Assembly (NCBI GenBank): GCA_964474415.1 | Contig: CAYYSO010000011.1 | Location: 1-32,510, forward strand | Direction: 5' to 3' | DNA from: Methylomarinum sp964474415 | GTDB taxonomy: Bacteria > Pseudomonadota > Gammaproteobacteria > Methylococcales > Methylomonadaceae | DNA: 32,510 nt | In this document: in pieces, positions 32,462 through 32,510 of the stretch | How the letters are laid out: the number at the start of each line of letters is the position of its first letter | How positions within the stretch are numbered: the stretch's first letter is position 1 | Notes under the pieces: generated by a model | Told to the model about the DNA's origin: nothing | Databases searched by the model: none | What the model saw: only the letters and a program-made list of their open reading frames with translations | Position numbers and translations under genes: made by a program

Positions 32462-32510
32462 TGGAGCGGGAAACGAGATTCGAACTCGCGACCCCAACCT
32501 TGGCAAGGTT
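32462..32510 (-). tRNA. tRNA-Gly (anticodon GCC), 3' part
   Basis: The minus strand reads CTTGCCAAGG for the anticodon arm (GCC at 32502-32504), GTTCGAATC for the T-loop, then an acceptor arm CCCGCT and an encoded CCA (32462-32464). It closely matches E. coli tRNA-Gly(GCC). About 27 bases of the 5' half lie beyond the right edge. Confidence 0.93.

Noticed and set aside
1..32510. CRISPR array or prophage module
   Set aside because: No regularly spaced direct repeats, integrase, or phage structural genes were seen.

Overview
The window looks like chromosome of a Gram-negative gammaproteobacterium. Several genes resemble E. coli counterparts (yajD, tag, yadG/yadH, fnr, ppx/gppA, thiD, thiE). 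Others are typical of free-living environmental bacteria: a PEP-CTERM surface protein, exosortase-associated acyltransferases, soxYZ and a MASE1/CHASE/GGDEF/EAL protein. A methylotroph-like lineage such as Methylococcales is plausible but is only inferred; no diagnostic methane or methanol gene is present.

Layout. 1-5.6 kb (+): the tail of a small membrane protein, then yajD, tag, a HugZ-like flavin/heme protein and a large c-di-GMP hybrid enzyme. 5.65-11.3 kb (-): a tight operon of periplasmic adaptor, RND efflux pump and a calcineurin-fold protein whose metal ligands are largely replaced. 11.3-13.1 kb: mostly non-coding, with one 39-residue lipoprotein and a decayed AhpD/carboxymuconolactone decarboxylase-like pseudogene.

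13.1-22 kb is the accessory heart of the window and looks AT-rich. It has two tail-to-tail autoinducer-synthase-like (N-acyl amino acid synthase type) acyltransferases, then an O-methyltransferase, a ThiF/E1-like adenylyltransferase and a nitroreductase-fold protein on the + strand. A strong bidirectional terminator separates these from a PEP-CTERM protein with a well-spaced sigma-54-type promoter. A TPR protein resembling the PEP-CTERM TPR family, a decayed ORF and an IS-like remnant follow. My main hypothesis is that the 13.1-18.2 kb genes make and tailor an N-acyl amino acid-like small molecule connected to the PEP-CTERM/exosortase surface system.

22.1-26.8 kb: an unknown membrane-anchored protein directly behind a Ppx/GppA phosphatase (-), and divergent yadG/yadH ABC transporter genes (+). 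27-31.2 kb (-): thiD-thiE, then soxY-soxZ-moeA-fnr, which links a sulfur carrier, molybdopterin maturation and an oxygen-sensing regulator. 31.5-32.5 kb: a beta-carbonic anhydrase with its own terminator, and the 3' part of tRNA-Gly(GCC). Two copies of one MITE-like element lie at 26.86-26.96 kb and 32.31-32.44 kb in opposite orientation; the second has a perfect 11-bp flanking direct repeat.
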